NCBI GenBank assembly: GCA_018668255.1
Contig: JABISZ010000035.1
Span: 1 to 64,000, forward strand
Reading direction: 5' to 3'
Length of the DNA stretch: 64,000 nucleotides
DNA from: Pseudomonadota bacterium
Lineage (GTDB): Bacteria > Pseudomonadota > Gammaproteobacteria > Ga0077536
Under the pieces are notes generated by a model. The model ran no database searches and was not told the DNA's origin. It saw nothing but the letters and a program-made list of their open reading frames with translations. The translations under genes and the position numbers were made by a program. Position 1 is the first letter of the stretch, and the number at the start of each line of letters is the position of its first letter. Shown here piece after piece: positions 17,401 through 27,168 of this stretch.

Positions 17401-17622
17401 CTTATATCGACAAAAAGAGTCCTTGATAGTGCGGCCTACTACATGATGTATCCCAGGACGACCATTAGCGGTAGGAGGGCCTTCGAAGAAAGTGAATATC
17501 GGAGCATTCTTACGCGTGTCCTCACTTTTCTTAAGTATCTCAGCGTCGTCCCAGAACTCCAGGATTTCGTTCTCGATATCAGGAAGATTTAGAGTTTTTG
17601 TTTCGAGGAATTTCTTAGTCAT
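14431..17622 (-). CDS. ileS: Isoleucyl-tRNA synthetase, type 2 (eukaryote-like), with GIHH signature
   Basis: A class I synthetase of about 1063 residues. The HIGH-equivalent motif is PGIHHVVGR, with Gly57-Ile58-His59-His60, so His and Gly are swapped relative to HxGH. KMSKS is at residues 598-602. The tryptophan-rich editing and anticodon regions match type 2 enzymes, which are common in Bacteroidetes and eukaryotes. Most gammaproteobacteria have type 1 with ribF and lspA as neighbours; here the neighbours are sufE and mlaC. Type 2 enzymes resist mupirocin, and the GxHH variant has been reported as strongly resistant. The ATG at 17622 is chosen because homology begins there; an in-frame ATG at 17667 overlaps sufE. 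Confidence 0.93.
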   Translation of the reverse strand: MTKKFLETKTLNLPDIENEILEFWDDAEILKKSEDTRKNAPIFTFFEGPPTANGRPGIHHVVGRTIKDSFCRYKSLKGYQVLRKGGWDTHGLPVEIEVEKQLGLNGREEVEAFGIEEFNTACKASVVRYKKEWDELTRRIGYWVDLDDPYVTYHNNYIETVWWLIKKIYDNGFLYKGHKVQWYSPGTGTVLSSHEVSLGYKEVTDPSVFVRFPCVDFDDTYLLAWTTTPWTLMANLSLAINPRVKYVTIDMGEEKLILAEDCLKILTDENYSIIREQEGKELVGMAYTPLFTIPTVEYTDDCWKVCSADFVTVEDGTGIVHMAPAFGADDSVVGAKLGLPLVNPVLPNGHFTDETPLVGGLWFKDADKIIIRDLKEKGFLYKRLNYTHNYPHDWRKGTPLMSYPVDSWFIKTTTVKDDLVARNKTINWYPPSIQDGRFGNWLENNVDWALSRKRYWGTPLPIWVSDKEGSEYFEVIGSIAELREKSDLNTAPDELDLHRPFVDEITWAAPDGGTMRRVTDVLDVWFDSGAMPYAQWHYPFENEELFEKHFPADFICEGVDQTRGWFYTLHAIATLVQKNVAFKNVIVNGLVLDEKGEKMSKSKGNTVNPFDIVNKYGADVVRWYMMSNSSPWDSMKFSESALSEVRGKFFGTIENVYRFMSSYANIDGFSYQLAVIPVCERSELDQWILSRLDSTIGTVDHALDNYDVTRAARELEKFVEELSNWYIRRSRPRFWSAKQVAQGGGDSDAVHQKECAYQTTYDCLLGLAKLISPIAPFFGDWLYKNLNDLTSQEVHESVHCASFPATTEGQKLPDLEHKMSLARQIVQLVLLLRNRSNINVRQPLSRLLVVTAPDIDESSVQAMESIILEEVNIKSIEFISSSSGIVTRRAKANYKSLGPKFGSKMKTLASSITELSPAEISTLVEGGTLNVMVNKEAIRIDISDVEIISEEVGDWSVEQDGSLTIAIDTELTEELRLQGCARELVNRIQSMRKSADLNLTDRVMVIVNTAGETYRAIEEHTGFIKRETLADEINTSLQSKTSTWNDTFTINGDAVTIGVSTVK

Positions 17623-17629
17623 TTTGTTT

Positions 17630-18115
17630 CTACTTGTCCTGCCCCATGTTTTGCTTAACCATTGCATCCACAGCGAAATGCCTTATTCTCTGGATCATCG
17701 CATGAAGACCATTACTTCTGGTTGGTGACAAATGTCCTGACAGGTCTAGTTCCTCAATGAATTTCGGTGGAGTTGACAAAATATCAGCAGGCTTACGTCC
17801 TGAATAAACCATCAACATCATTGCGATGAGTCCTGCAACTATAGTGCTATCGCTAGTAGCGTAATAATTAAGTCTTTCTCCAGTTTTCTCCGTAACCACC
17901 CATACCTGAGACTGGCAACCATCTAGCTTGTGCTCGTCAGTTTTCCATTCCTCAGGAAACGGAGGCGCTTCCCTACCTAAGTCAATGATACATTGATACC
18001 GATCGGTCCAGTCATCAAACATGCTGAAGGTTTCGATTATATCTTTTTGGGCAAGCATTATCTCATCCGACACACTAAGCGTCCCACTCGATTGCTTATT
18101 TATTTCATTCTCCAT
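17630..18115 (-). CDS. sufE: SufE-family sulfur acceptor protein
   Basis: 161 residues. The active-site loop LDGCQSQVWV places Cys67 where SufE accepts the persulfide sulfur from the cysteine desulfurase SufS. The remaining fold, including the YSGRKPADI segment, is intact. No sufS, sufB, sufC or sufD is adjacent. The closely related CsdE is the alternative name. The gene overlaps the end of cysS by 16 bp and is followed by ileS 7 bp later, so the three form one unit. Confidence 0.88.
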   Translation of the reverse strand: MENEINKQSSGTLSVSDEIMLAQKDIIETFSMFDDWTDRYQCIIDLGREAPPFPEEWKTDEHKLDGCQSQVWVVTEKTGERLNYYATSDSTIVAGLIAMMLMVYSGRKPADILSTPPKFIEELDLSGHLSPTRSNGLHAMIQRIRHFAVDAMVKQNMGQDK

Positions 18116-19485
18116 TCGGTTCCTTTTTCGGTATCTAAGATTTGCACACCCAGATCTATCAGCGCATCTCTTGCTGCGTCAGCTTGAACCCATTTTTTGT
18201 TTTTTCGAGCTATATTCCTTTCAAGAATAAGCTCTTCAATGCGCGCCACATCTCTTGTTACTCGACTTCGCCCTTTTTTAAACCAGTCTTGCGGGTTCTC
18301 TTGAAGTATTCCTAATTGTTGACCTGCGGCTAAAAGTGATGCTTTTAGACGCATTTTATCATGAGCCCCTTCAGCTTTATTTGCAGCAGCTACAATATGC
18401 ATGAGTTCTGACAATGCCAAAGGAGTGTTTAAGTCATCATCAATAGCATTCCAAAAAGACTCCATATTATCAAGCTGAAGGTCTTCCGAAACTTCTTCAT
18501 TGCCAAGGCGATCTAATGCTCCATATATTCGATCTAATTGTTCACGGGCATTTTGCAACAACTGCTCATTCCAATTTATAGGTTCCCTATATCGCGTCTT
18601 AAGCAATGCGAGTCTTATAGCCTCTCCGGGGTTATCTTTCAGTAAGTCTCTCACAAGCAGTACGTTTCCAATTGATTTAGACATTTTTTCTTTATCAATT
18701 TCAACAAATCCATTATGAACCCAATAATTAGCTAGAGATGTTGCCCCGTTAGCACAGCATGACTGAGCAATTTCGTTGTCATGATGCGGAAACTTCAAAT
18801 CGTTGCCACCTCCATGGATGTCAATATTTGAACCGAGATGCTCTCTTATCATCGCGGAACACTCTAAATGCCACCCAGGCCTTCCTCTGCCCCAGCGACT
18901 TTCCCAGCCGGGTTGATCCGTTGTTGAGGGCTTCCACAAAATAAAATCAAAGGGATTTTTTTTATAGCCGGCAACACTGACACGGGAGCCCACTTTCAAA
19001 TCGTCCAGCTTTCTTCCCGATAAAGACCCATATTGCGAAAATGACGAAACATTGAACAGTACATGGTTTTCAGATTCGTAAGCATGCCCCTTGAGAAGCA
19101 ACTCTTCTATCATGACGATCATCGCGTTTATATGTTCTGTCGCTTTAGGTTCTAAAGTGGGGCTCAGAGTTTTTAGAGCCCAAACATCTTGGTGATACTG
19201 CTTGGTATACTTTGAAGTTATCTCCGTGATCGGCACTTTCAACTTACTTGCAGCCTCATAAATTTTATCGTCCAGATCAGTAATATTTCTGACATAAACA
19301 ACTTTTTGGTAATGCCTATTCAAAACCCTGTAGAGTAAATCAAATACTACAGCAGCTCTGGCATTTCCAATATGAGGCGAGTTATAAACCGTCGGGCCGC
19401 ATGCGTACATAGTCACTTGTTCTGCGGAAATCGGAACAAACAGCTCTTTAGCGCCGCTCATCGAATTATAAAGTTTTAGAGACAC
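18100..19485 (-). CDS. cysS: Cysteinyl-tRNA synthetase
   Basis: 461 residues, a full-length class I synthetase. Visible are the zinc and substrate region MYACGPTVYNSPHIGNARA (HIGN as the HIGH motif), a GRPGWHLECSAM segment, the FPHHDNEIAQS motif, and KMSKS in EKMSKSIGN. It charges tRNA-Cys. It is the first gene of the cysS-sufE-ileS run. The 165-bp gap upstream to ahcY contains only a 21-codon ORF on the plus strand at 19545, which I do not support as a gene. Confidence 0.95.
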   Translation of the reverse strand: MSLKLYNSMSGAKELFVPISAEQVTMYACGPTVYNSPHIGNARAAVVFDLLYRVLNRHYQKVVYVRNITDLDDKIYEAASKLKVPITEITSKYTKQYHQDVWALKTLSPTLEPKATEHINAMIVMIEELLLKGHAYESENHVLFNVSSFSQYGSLSGRKLDDLKVGSRVSVAGYKKNPFDFILWKPSTTDQPGWESRWGRGRPGWHLECSAMIREHLGSNIDIHGGGNDLKFPHHDNEIAQSCCANGATSLANYWVHNGFVEIDKEKMSKSIGNVLLVRDLLKDNPGEAIRLALLKTRYREPINWNEQLLQNAREQLDRIYGALDRLGNEEVSEDLQLDNMESFWNAIDDDLNTPLALSELMHIVAAANKAEGAHDKMRLKASLLAAGQQLGILQENPQDWFKKGRSRVTRDVARIEELILERNIARKNKKWVQADAARDALIDLGVQILDTEKGTEWRMK

Positions 19486-19650
19486 AGAAATTTCCGCCCC
19501 TTGTTCATCATTTAAGGCGCTATTATATGTCCTAGAAGAGTCAAATGCTCAAAGACATGGACCAAATATTCGCTACACTTTTTTACAGTCACAAAAGCGA
19601 GCGCATCTAAGCCATGTCTTTTCTATAGAAACATCTCCGTTTAACTTGGA

Positions 19651-21093
19651 CTAGTAGCGATAGTGGTTAGGTTTATAAGGGCCGGTAACCGGAACACCAA
19701 TATACTTAGCCTGTTTCTTTGATAGAACATCTAATTCCACCCCAAGCTTTTCAAGATGCAAACGTGCAACTTTTTCGTCTAAGTGCTTAGGCAACACATA
19801 AACACCTAGAGGATAGTCCTCTGGGTGGTTATACATTTCAATTTGGGCAATCGTTTGATTAGTGAAGCTCGCAGACATTACAAAGCTTGGGTGCCCTGTA
19901 GCGCACCCTAAGTTTACGAGCCGACCTTCTGCAAGCAGAATAATACTTTTCCCTGGCTTAATCGTTATCTTGTGCACCTGAGGTTTAATCTCTGTCCAAG
20001 TGTATTTTTTCATTTTCTCAACTTGTACTTCGCTATCGAAATGGCCAATGTTACAGACAATAGCTAAGTCTTTCATTTTCCTCATATGCCGTTCGGTGAT
20101 AACATCCGCATTACCAGTTGTAGTTACAAAGATATCTCCTTCTAGACATGCTTTGTCCATGCTCATAACTTCATAGCCTTCCATTGCAGCTTGCAAAGCA
20201 CAAATCGGGTCGATTTCTGTAACGATTACTCTAGCGCCTTGCCCTTTAAGTGACTGGCAACTGCCTTTCCCTACATCGCCATAGCCCGCTACTACTGCAA
20301 CTTTCCCCGATATCATTACATCAGTTGCCCTGAATATTGCATCGACAAGTGAGTGCCGACATCCGTAAAGGTTATCGAACTTAGACTTCGTAACCGAATC
20401 ATTAACGTTCATTGCAGGGAATAGAAGTGCCCCAGATTCCATAAGTTGGTATAACCGATGGACACCTGTCGTCGTCTCTTCAGTCACACCTTTTATATGT
20501 GGTGCGATTCTATGGAACCGCTGAGGATCTTTCTTTATGGAGGCTTTAAGTTGAGTGTAAAGCATAGCCTCTTCAGGGTTGTCAGGAGTCTTGTTAAGAA
20601 TAGACGGATCTTCCTCTGCTTGATAACCAAGTAAAACGAAAAGTGTCGCATCTCCACCGTCATCTAGGATCATGTTTGGGCCCTTTCCATTGCCCCAATC
20701 AAGTATAGCGTCCGTGTACTTCCAGTAATCCTTAATCGATTCGCCCTTCACCGCAAACACTGGAGTACCTGTCTTAGCAATTGCGGCTGCGGCATGGTCC
20801 TGCGTGGAAAAAATATTGCAACTAGCCCAGCGAACTTGGGCACCTAATTCTTGGAGTGTCTCTATCAATACTGCAGTCTGAATTGTCATATGCAAAGAGC
20901 CCGTAATTCTAGCCCCTTTTAGAGGCTTACTCTTACCGAACTCTTTCCTCATAGACATGAGTCCCGGCATTTCTTGCTCAGCCAGCTCAATTTCTTTTCG
21001 GCCAAAGTCAGCCAATTTCATATCTGCGACAACACATTCCGAGTTTTTCTTGGCAACTGAGCGCGATGTATTTTTTTTAGTTTTTTGTAACAC
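19651..21093 (-). CDS. ahcY: S-adenosylhomocysteine hydrolase
   Basis: 480 residues. It has the substrate-domain motifs [16 protein letters not shown] and [13 protein letters not shown], the catalytic [20 protein letters not shown] segment, and the NAD loop [10 protein letters not shown]. The C-terminus KPNHYRY is the canonical end. It splits S-adenosylhomocysteine into adenosine and homocysteine and closes the methyl cycle with MetK, encoded 67 bp upstream. The N-terminus is some 15-20 residues longer than common forms and Lys/Ser rich, so a later internal start is possible. No riboswitch is recognisable in the short metK-ahcY gap. Confidence 0.95.
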   Translation of the reverse strand: MLQKTKKNTSRSVAKKNSECVVADMKLADFGRKEIELAEQEMPGLMSMRKEFGKSKPLKGARITGSLHMTIQTAVLIETLQELGAQVRWASCNIFSTQDHAAAAIAKTGTPVFAVKGESIKDYWKYTDAILDWGNGKGPNMILDDGGDATLFVLLGYQAEEDPSILNKTPDNPEEAMLYTQLKASIKKDPQRFHRIAPHIKGVTEETTTGVHRLYQLMESGALLFPAMNVNDSVTKSKFDNLYGCRHSLVDAIFRATDVMISGKVAVVAGYGDVGKGSCQSLKGQGARVIVTEIDPICALQAAMEGYEVMSMDKACLEGDIFVTTTGNADVITERHMRKMKDLAIVCNIGHFDSEVQVEKMKKYTWTEIKPQVHKITIKPGKSIILLAEGRLVNLGCATGHPSFVMSASFTNQTIAQIEMYNHPEDYPLGVYVLPKHLDEKVARLHLEKLGVELDVLSKKQAKYIGVPVTGPYKPNHYRY

Positions 21094-21160
21094 TTTTCAT
21101 TCCTTTAATGTTTTACTGTAGTATCAAACTAGCTATGCAGAAATATATACGTTTCGGTTA

Positions 21161-22327
21161 CTAAGAAAGTTCAGCTTTCAGAGAATCAACCAAGTCAGTC
21201 CTCTCCCAGGAAAACCCCCCGTCGTCTTCAGGGATTCGACCAAAATGGCCGTAAGCCGCTGTACGCTCATAAATAGGCCTGCTTAAATTTAAATGTTCCC
21301 GTATGCCTCTAGGGCTAAGATTCATAACGTTCACTAGCGCCTTTTCCAAAATTGATTCAGAGATAGAGCCAGTCCCATGCATGTCGACATACACTGATAG
21401 TGGTTTTGCCACGCCGATAGCATAAGCTAACTGAATCGTACACTTATCAGCGTACCCGGCCGCAACCACATTTTTAGCAAGGTAACGCGCCGCATAGGCT
21501 GCAGACCGATCAACTTTAGTAGGGTCTTTCCCCGAAAAGGCCCCTCCACCATGCGGAGCTGCTCCTCCATAAGTATCAACAATAATTTTCCGCCCAGTTA
21601 GACCTGCATCACCGTCGGGGCCACCGATAACAAACCGACCTGTGGGATTCACATAGAATTCGTCCTCAGGGCACATCCAGCCTTCTGGGATCGAATTAAT
21701 CACGTAAGGCCGAACGATATCTCTCACTTCCTGTTGGTCTAAGCCTTCATCATGCTGAGTTGAAACCACAATTGAGGCCGCGCCGACTGGTTGCCCATTC
21801 TCATATTTCAAGGTGACTTGGCTTTTAGAATCGGGACCCAAGCCAATTATTTCTCGAGAATGTCGAGCAGTGGCTAACGCTTCAAGAATTCGATGCGAAT
21901 AATGTATTGGCGCTGGCATAAGCACGTCAGTTTCGCGACAGGCATAACCAAACATAATCCCTTGATCGCCTGCTCCTTCGTCTTTATTTGAAGAACTATC
22001 CACACCTTGCGCTATATCAACGGATTGATTATGCACATAACAACTCACTTCCGCGTGTTCCCAATGGAACCCAGATTGCTCGTACCCTATATTCTTCACT
22101 GCATTCCTAGCAAGGCTTTCTATATGGGCCACGTCTATGCTTTGTGGCCCTCTAGTTTCGCCTGCAACAACTATTCGGTTTGTCGTAGTTAACGTTTCCA
22201 CCGCAACTCTGGAAACCGGATCAGCTTGAAGATAGGCGTCAACAATCGCATCAGATATACGATCACATATTTTATCCGGATGTCCCTCAGACACTGACTC
22301 GCTGGTAAATAAATAACTAGATCTCAC
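21161..22327 (-). CDS. metK: S-adenosylmethionine synthetase
   Basis: 388 residues with all three repeats of the family. Seen are [20 protein letters not shown] at the N-terminus, [12 protein letters not shown], and [16 protein letters not shown]. It makes S-adenosylmethionine from methionine and ATP. The start is a GTG preceded by GGAGGG at good spacing. ahcY follows on the same strand. No SAM riboswitch fits the 79 bp upstream. Confidence 0.96.
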   Translation of the reverse strand: MRSSYLFTSESVSEGHPDKICDRISDAIVDAYLQADPVSRVAVETLTTTNRIVVAGETRGPQSIDVAHIESLARNAVKNIGYEQSGFHWEHAEVSCYVHNQSVDIAQGVDSSSNKDEGAGDQGIMFGYACRETDVLMPAPIHYSHRILEALATARHSREIIGLGPDSKSQVTLKYENGQPVGAASIVVSTQHDEGLDQQEVRDIVRPYVINSIPEGWMCPEDEFYVNPTGRFVIGGPDGDAGLTGRKIIVDTYGGAAPHGGGAFSGKDPTKVDRSAAYAARYLAKNVVAAGYADKCTIQLAYAIGVAKPLSVYVDMHGTGSISESILEKALVNVMNLSPRGIREHLNLSRPIYERTAAYGHFGRIPEDDGGFSWERTDLVDSLKAELS

Positions 22328-22351
22328 TTTAGCCCTCCACTTTAACAGTTG

Positions 22352-22368
22352 TTCTATTTTTAATAGAA
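22352..22368. repeat. AT-rich hairpin in the metK leader
   Basis: TTCTATT and AATAGAA form 7-bp arms around TTT, between the qor stop and the metK start. It is not followed by a T run on the minus strand, so it is not a standard terminator. It may be a minor leader structure or chance. Confidence 0.25.
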
Positions 22369-22391
22369 AAAATCATTATGAATTGCGCAAT

Positions 22392-22397
22392 ATTATA
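22392..22397 (-). promoter_or_regulatory. Candidate metK -10 box
   Basis: A perfect TATAAT (minus strand) lies about 65 bp upstream of the metK GTG. TTCTTA about 17 bp further upstream is a weak -35 that falls inside the end of qor. The palindrome ATTGCGCAAT sits at the expected transcription start. Confidence 0.4.
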
Positions 22398-22406
22398 CCC
22401 TAATTC

Positions 22407-23414
22407 TTATTCCCTAAGAACTTTTAATGCTATTTTCCCCATGTGCTTGCTGCTCTCCATGAGGATATGAGCATCTCTTGCGCCCGAGAGCGGGTATGTC
22501 TTAAATACATGACTCTTGATTTTTCCTGATGTCACATGCGGCCAAATATCATCTAGCACATTTTTTGCTATGGCCGCTTTATTAGATACGCTCTGTGGCC
22601 GCAAAGTGCTGCCCAAGATAGAAATCCTTTTTCCTAAAACATGTCCAAAGTTAACTTCTGCTTGCGCGCCTCCTAAAAACGCTATCATCACGTAGCGACC
22701 ATCCATCGCCAAAAGTCTAATATTTTTTTTCACATAGTCTCCCGCCACCATATCTAGTACAACGTCAATTCCATTAGGTCCAACAAGATCTTTTACCACC
22801 ACCTCAAAGTCATCAACTTTATAATTGATGATATGATCCGCCCCTAAAGATAAGCAATAATCACATTTCTCAACACTTCCGGCAGTCGCTATGATTTTTG
22901 CTCCAAAAATCTTTGCGACTTGAATTGCGGTAGTTCCAATACCACTACTCCCTCCATGAATTAAAACAGTTTGCTTATTTAACAAGCGTCCTCTGTCAAG
23001 CAGATTATGGTGTACGGTAAAGCAAGTTTCAGGAAGAGTTGCTGCTTCTTCAGCAGATAAATTCCTAGGCCAAGGCAAGCAATGATCTGCATGGGCAGTG
23101 CAGTATTCGGCGTAACCTCCACCATGAGTCAAAGCAACTACTCTCTCTCCTAATTTCCACTCAGATGTTCCATCTCCTATTTCCACGATCTCTCCTGCCA
23201 CTTCCAAGCCAGGTAACGGGCTAGCATCTGGAGGCACAGGATACAATCCGGCACGTTGGAGACAATCAGGTCGATTGATTCCAGCAGCATGTACTTTAAT
23301 CAGAATTTCATTTGCTTTACATAGTGGCAACTTCGTCTCACTTTCAACCAAGACCTCAGGGCCACCAGGACGTTTAACTTCTACACAAACCATGCTCTTT
23401 GGTAATCTAATCAT
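22407..23414 (-). CDS. Zinc-free quinone oxidoreductase-like medium-chain dehydrogenase
   Basis: 335 residues of the NADPH:quinone oxidoreductase (QOR) branch of medium-chain dehydrogenases. The N-terminal GroES-like domain contains AAGINRPDCLQRAGLYP and PGLEVAGEI. The cofactor domain has LIHGGSSGIGTTAIQVAK, the QOR nucleotide motif. The Cys-rich structural zinc loop of alcohol dehydrogenases is missing. The family includes PIG3-type quinone reductases; the substrate is not determined. It precedes metK on the same strand and is divergent from trxB, 100 bp away. Confidence 0.88.
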   Translation of the reverse strand: MIRLPKSMVCVEVKRPGGPEVLVESETKLPLCKANEILIKVHAAGINRPDCLQRAGLYPVPPDASPLPGLEVAGEIVEIGDGTSEWKLGERVVALTHGGGYAEYCTAHADHCLPWPRNLSAEEAATLPETCFTVHHNLLDRGRLLNKQTVLIHGGSSGIGTTAIQVAKIFGAKIIATAGSVEKCDYCLSLGADHIINYKVDDFEVVVKDLVGPNGIDVVLDMVAGDYVKKNIRLLAMDGRYVMIAFLGGAQAEVNFGHVLGKRISILGSTLRPQSVSNKAAIAKNVLDDIWPHVTSGKIKSHVFKTYPLSGARDAHILMESSKHMGKIALKVLRE

Positions 23415-23478
23415 CTAGCCTAATGCTCCTCTGAATTTACATTTATGGACAACCAGCAAAGTCTTTTCCACACAATAG

Positions 23479-24465
<987 letters not shown>

Positions 24466-24480
24466 CTGTATCAAACTGTT

Positions 24481-25113
24481 TCATTTGCCTGGATAAAGAT
24501 TTTCTAGCTCCCGATACAAAATCTCTTTAAAATCCAATGCATCGCTGTCGGTATCCTCCAGCACTATTGCCAAAATTTCATTGTCTTCTTTTCCGTTCCA
24601 CATCTTTACATAGCTCCCATCTTTGTAGCCGTGGTCTTGGCGAAAGACATTAAGCACATTTTTTGCCACGTAAGTCTGATACAAAATATTGAAATCTGCA
24701 CTGCAGTCTTCAAGTAAATTACGTATAGAAGCTATGGCAAAATTTTTATCTCTTAATGCATATAAAGCGACAGACTCAACTTCTTCCAGGAAAGTATTTT
24801 TCTCAGTTCTGTTGCGCCATTTTTTTGCTATCTCAGAAGACAATGACTGTATCGATTCACCTCGACACAACTCCATACTCAAGCCGAAATGCCATATATC
24901 AACAATCTCCAGGATTACTTGAGGGAGATCAGTCGTTGTATGTTTCCACCATTTCCATTGTCCATAATGATCCATCAACTCTCCACATTCGATCCATAGA
25001 GCTCGGTACCACTCTCGGTCATGCTCTAGCCAATCTTTGTCCACTCTAGAATTCATATCGTATTGCATGCCAAGCATAATAGTAATTTTCTTCTCGAGTA
25101 ATCTGTCATCCAT
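24481..25113 (-). CDS. Dimeric-type dUTP diphosphatase (PF08761-like)
   Basis: About 210 residues, all-alpha. The metal-binding signature of dimeric dUTPases is visible: EWYRALWIECGELMDHYG, then an ILEIVDIWHFGLS helix that gives the ExxE and ExxD acidic sets. It hydrolyses dUTP to dUMP, keeping uracil out of DNA. This is unrelated to the trimeric Dut of E. coli. Dimeric forms occur in trypanosomatids, epsilonproteobacteria, phages and some marine gammaproteobacteria. The start is uncertain between the ATG at 25113 and a GTG at 25122. Whether a trimeric Dut is also present elsewhere cannot be told. Confidence 0.82.
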   Translation of the reverse strand: MDDRLLEKKITIMLGMQYDMNSRVDKDWLEHDREWYRALWIECGELMDHYGQWKWWKHTTTDLPQVILEIVDIWHFGLSMELCRGESIQSLSSEIAKKWRNRTEKNTFLEEVESVALYALRDKNFAIASIRNLLEDCSADFNILYQTYVAKNVLNVFRQDHGYKDGSYVKMWNGKEDNEILAIVLEDTDSDALDFKEILYRELENLYPGK

Positions 25114-25189
25114 TTCTAACACAAAGTCCTTGATTCCTAATTCAGCAAATAATAATTGATTTTTAAGATTCTCACATTACAGTGTATTG

Positions 25190-27106
25190 TTAGGTGAAGA
25201 AGATCTCCACATCATCTATATCACTGGTATGCGCCATAGGAGGAAGGGACCGTATAAATACTTCTCCGTAAGAACTACCGGTTAACCTATTGTCCCCTAT
25301 CATTAGAACGCCTCTATCTCCCACATCTCTTATTAAGCGTCCTGCACCCTGCTTCAATACTGTTATGGCATGTGGGACTTGCAAGTCCGTGAACGCATTT
25401 TGGCCTCTTTCTATTGAAGCTGCTATTTTAGCTTTAACCAGTGGATCACTTGGAACGGCAAACGGTAACTTATCTATAATTACACACCTTAACTGCGCAC
25501 CACGTACGTCTACTCCCTCCCAAAATGTTGACGTACCTAACAACACTGCATTTTTCGTCCGTTTAAATTGTTCGAGAAGCTCTCCCCTTGGGGACTCTCC
25601 CTGCACAAATAACGGGTAGGTTGATTTTTCACGTATAAGCGCTGCGGCCTTGTTTAATGACCGGAAACTAGTGAATAACAGAAAGGCATGCCCTTTAGTG
25701 AAAGCCAGAACTAATAAAGCTTCATCAATTAAGCGCTCTTCGTAGCTCTCATGACTAGGTGGCACATTAAACTCTGGCGTATACAACACTGCTTGCGTTT
25801 TATAGTCGAATGGACTCGCCAACAAACACTCCGTGGCTTTTTCTATACCTAAACTTGCCTTAAAATAATCAAAAGTAGCATCTACAGCGAGGGTAGCTGA
25901 TGTCATTATCCAAGCAATCTGAATTTTTTCCATATACTTAGAAAATTCTGGACCCACAGATACTGGAGTATCATAAAGTGTAAAATTCCGATTAGTCGCC
26001 TCAACCCAATGTATATGTCCGCTAATGGGTTCATTCTTAAAAAGTCCCCATTTCCCCACTAGCTCCGCTGACCTTTTCAGGCAATTATCCATCTCCACGC
26101 CTCGCCCTTCAGCCACCAAAAAATAGTCATTAACCGATTTCAAAAAATCTTCTATCTCGTTTACCGATTCATTCACGGAAGATTGCACTCTCAACGGTAG
26201 CCAATCTGCCCGTGAGGCAATCGACCCGAAGCGTGGTCTCAATCCTTCCACCACGGCCAGGAGTTGGCCAACGATACTTTTCAATTCAACCATATCGGGA
26301 GCTTCTTGATCTATCGCATCTATAGAATCTTGGCAAAAAACAGCAATTTGTCGACCAGATATTGAACGACTGAAAAACAATGAGGCTATGTCCGGGACCC
26401 TATGAGCTTCATCCAGCACAATTGTTCCTGCGTCAGGCAGCAGCTCAGCAAACCCTGTTTCCCGCAGCACCATATCAGCAAACAGTAAGTGATGATTAAC
26501 CACCACGATATCCGAAGATGCCGCTTCTTTTCTCGCGTTCACTACATGGCAATTCTTATAACTAGGGCAATCCGCTCCCAAACAATTCTCCGCAGTGGAT
26601 GTTATGGCTTGCCTAATGAAAGAATTATCAGGAAAGTTTCGGATCTCTTCTAAATCTCCTGTTTTAGTCAACTTGGACCAGCTTTTTATTTTGTTCTTCC
26701 ATGGATTGAGGTGTTGTGAAACCCGAGGATCGTTCCCATTTATCTCAAACCGATGGGTACACAAATAGTTTTGCCTACCCTTCAGCAGAGCCACTGTTTT
26801 CCCTGATGACAACGCCGTCTTCACTAAGGGGATATCCTGTCGGAAAAGCTGATCTTGTAGTGTTTTTGTTGCCGTCGAGACGATTGTCTTTGTTTCCGAA
26901 AGAAAAACCGGTATCAGATAGCCCAGCGTCTTACCGGTTCCTGTACCTGCCTCACAAACAAGGGTTTGTTTATTCTCTATAGCCGTTGCCACCTCGTCCG
27001 CCATTATCTGCTGCTCTATTCGAGCTTGAAATCCTGTCAATACTCCGGCGATCGGACCCGCATTAGACAGCAAGTCAAAAGCAGAAAGCTCATTTTCATT
27101 CGGCAT
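25190..27106 (-). CDS. yoaA: DinG/YoaA-family iron-sulfur DNA helicase
   Basis: 638 residues of an XPD-like superfamily 2 helicase. Walker A reads EAGTGTGKTLGYL near residue 55. The iron-sulfur domain is marked by CLGADCPSYKNC. The DEAH box is in VLDEAHRVPD, motif V/VI in GTSTFWEGVDVRG, and QGAGRLIRD at the end. Length and lack of an exonuclease domain fit YoaA rather than DinG. YoaA acts in DNA repair with the polymerase clamp-loader protein HolC in E. coli. It is followed by epmA on the same strand. Confidence 0.88.
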   Translation of the reverse strand: MPNENELSAFDLLSNAGPIAGVLTGFQARIEQQIMADEVATAIENKQTLVCEAGTGTGKTLGYLIPVFLSETKTIVSTATKTLQDQLFRQDIPLVKTALSSGKTVALLKGRQNYLCTHRFEINGNDPRVSQHLNPWKNKIKSWSKLTKTGDLEEIRNFPDNSFIRQAITSTAENCLGADCPSYKNCHVVNARKEAASSDIVVVNHHLLFADMVLRETGFAELLPDAGTIVLDEAHRVPDIASLFFSRSISGRQIAVFCQDSIDAIDQEAPDMVELKSIVGQLLAVVEGLRPRFGSIASRADWLPLRVQSSVNESVNEIEDFLKSVNDYFLVAEGRGVEMDNCLKRSAELVGKWGLFKNEPISGHIHWVEATNRNFTLYDTPVSVGPEFSKYMEKIQIAWIMTSATLAVDATFDYFKASLGIEKATECLLASPFDYKTQAVLYTPEFNVPPSHESYEERLIDEALLVLAFTKGHAFLLFTSFRSLNKAAALIREKSTYPLFVQGESPRGELLEQFKRTKNAVLLGTSTFWEGVDVRGAQLRCVIIDKLPFAVPSDPLVKAKIAASIERGQNAFTDLQVPHAITVLKQGAGRLIRDVGDRGVLMIGDNRLTGSSYGEVFIRSLPPMAHTSDIDDVEIFFT

Positions 27107-27168
27107 TGCACTCTCTCAATCTAATGTTGTTTCTAACAATATTCCCATAAATTGTTGTATTTGCTAGA

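Noticed and set aside
19545-19610. 21-codon plus-strand ORF between cysS and ahcY
   Set aside because: No recognisable family, weak ribosome site and no supporting context.
21094-22406. SAM or SAH riboswitch ahead of metK or ahcY
   Set aside because: The 67-bp and 79-bp gaps are too short and show no matching helices.
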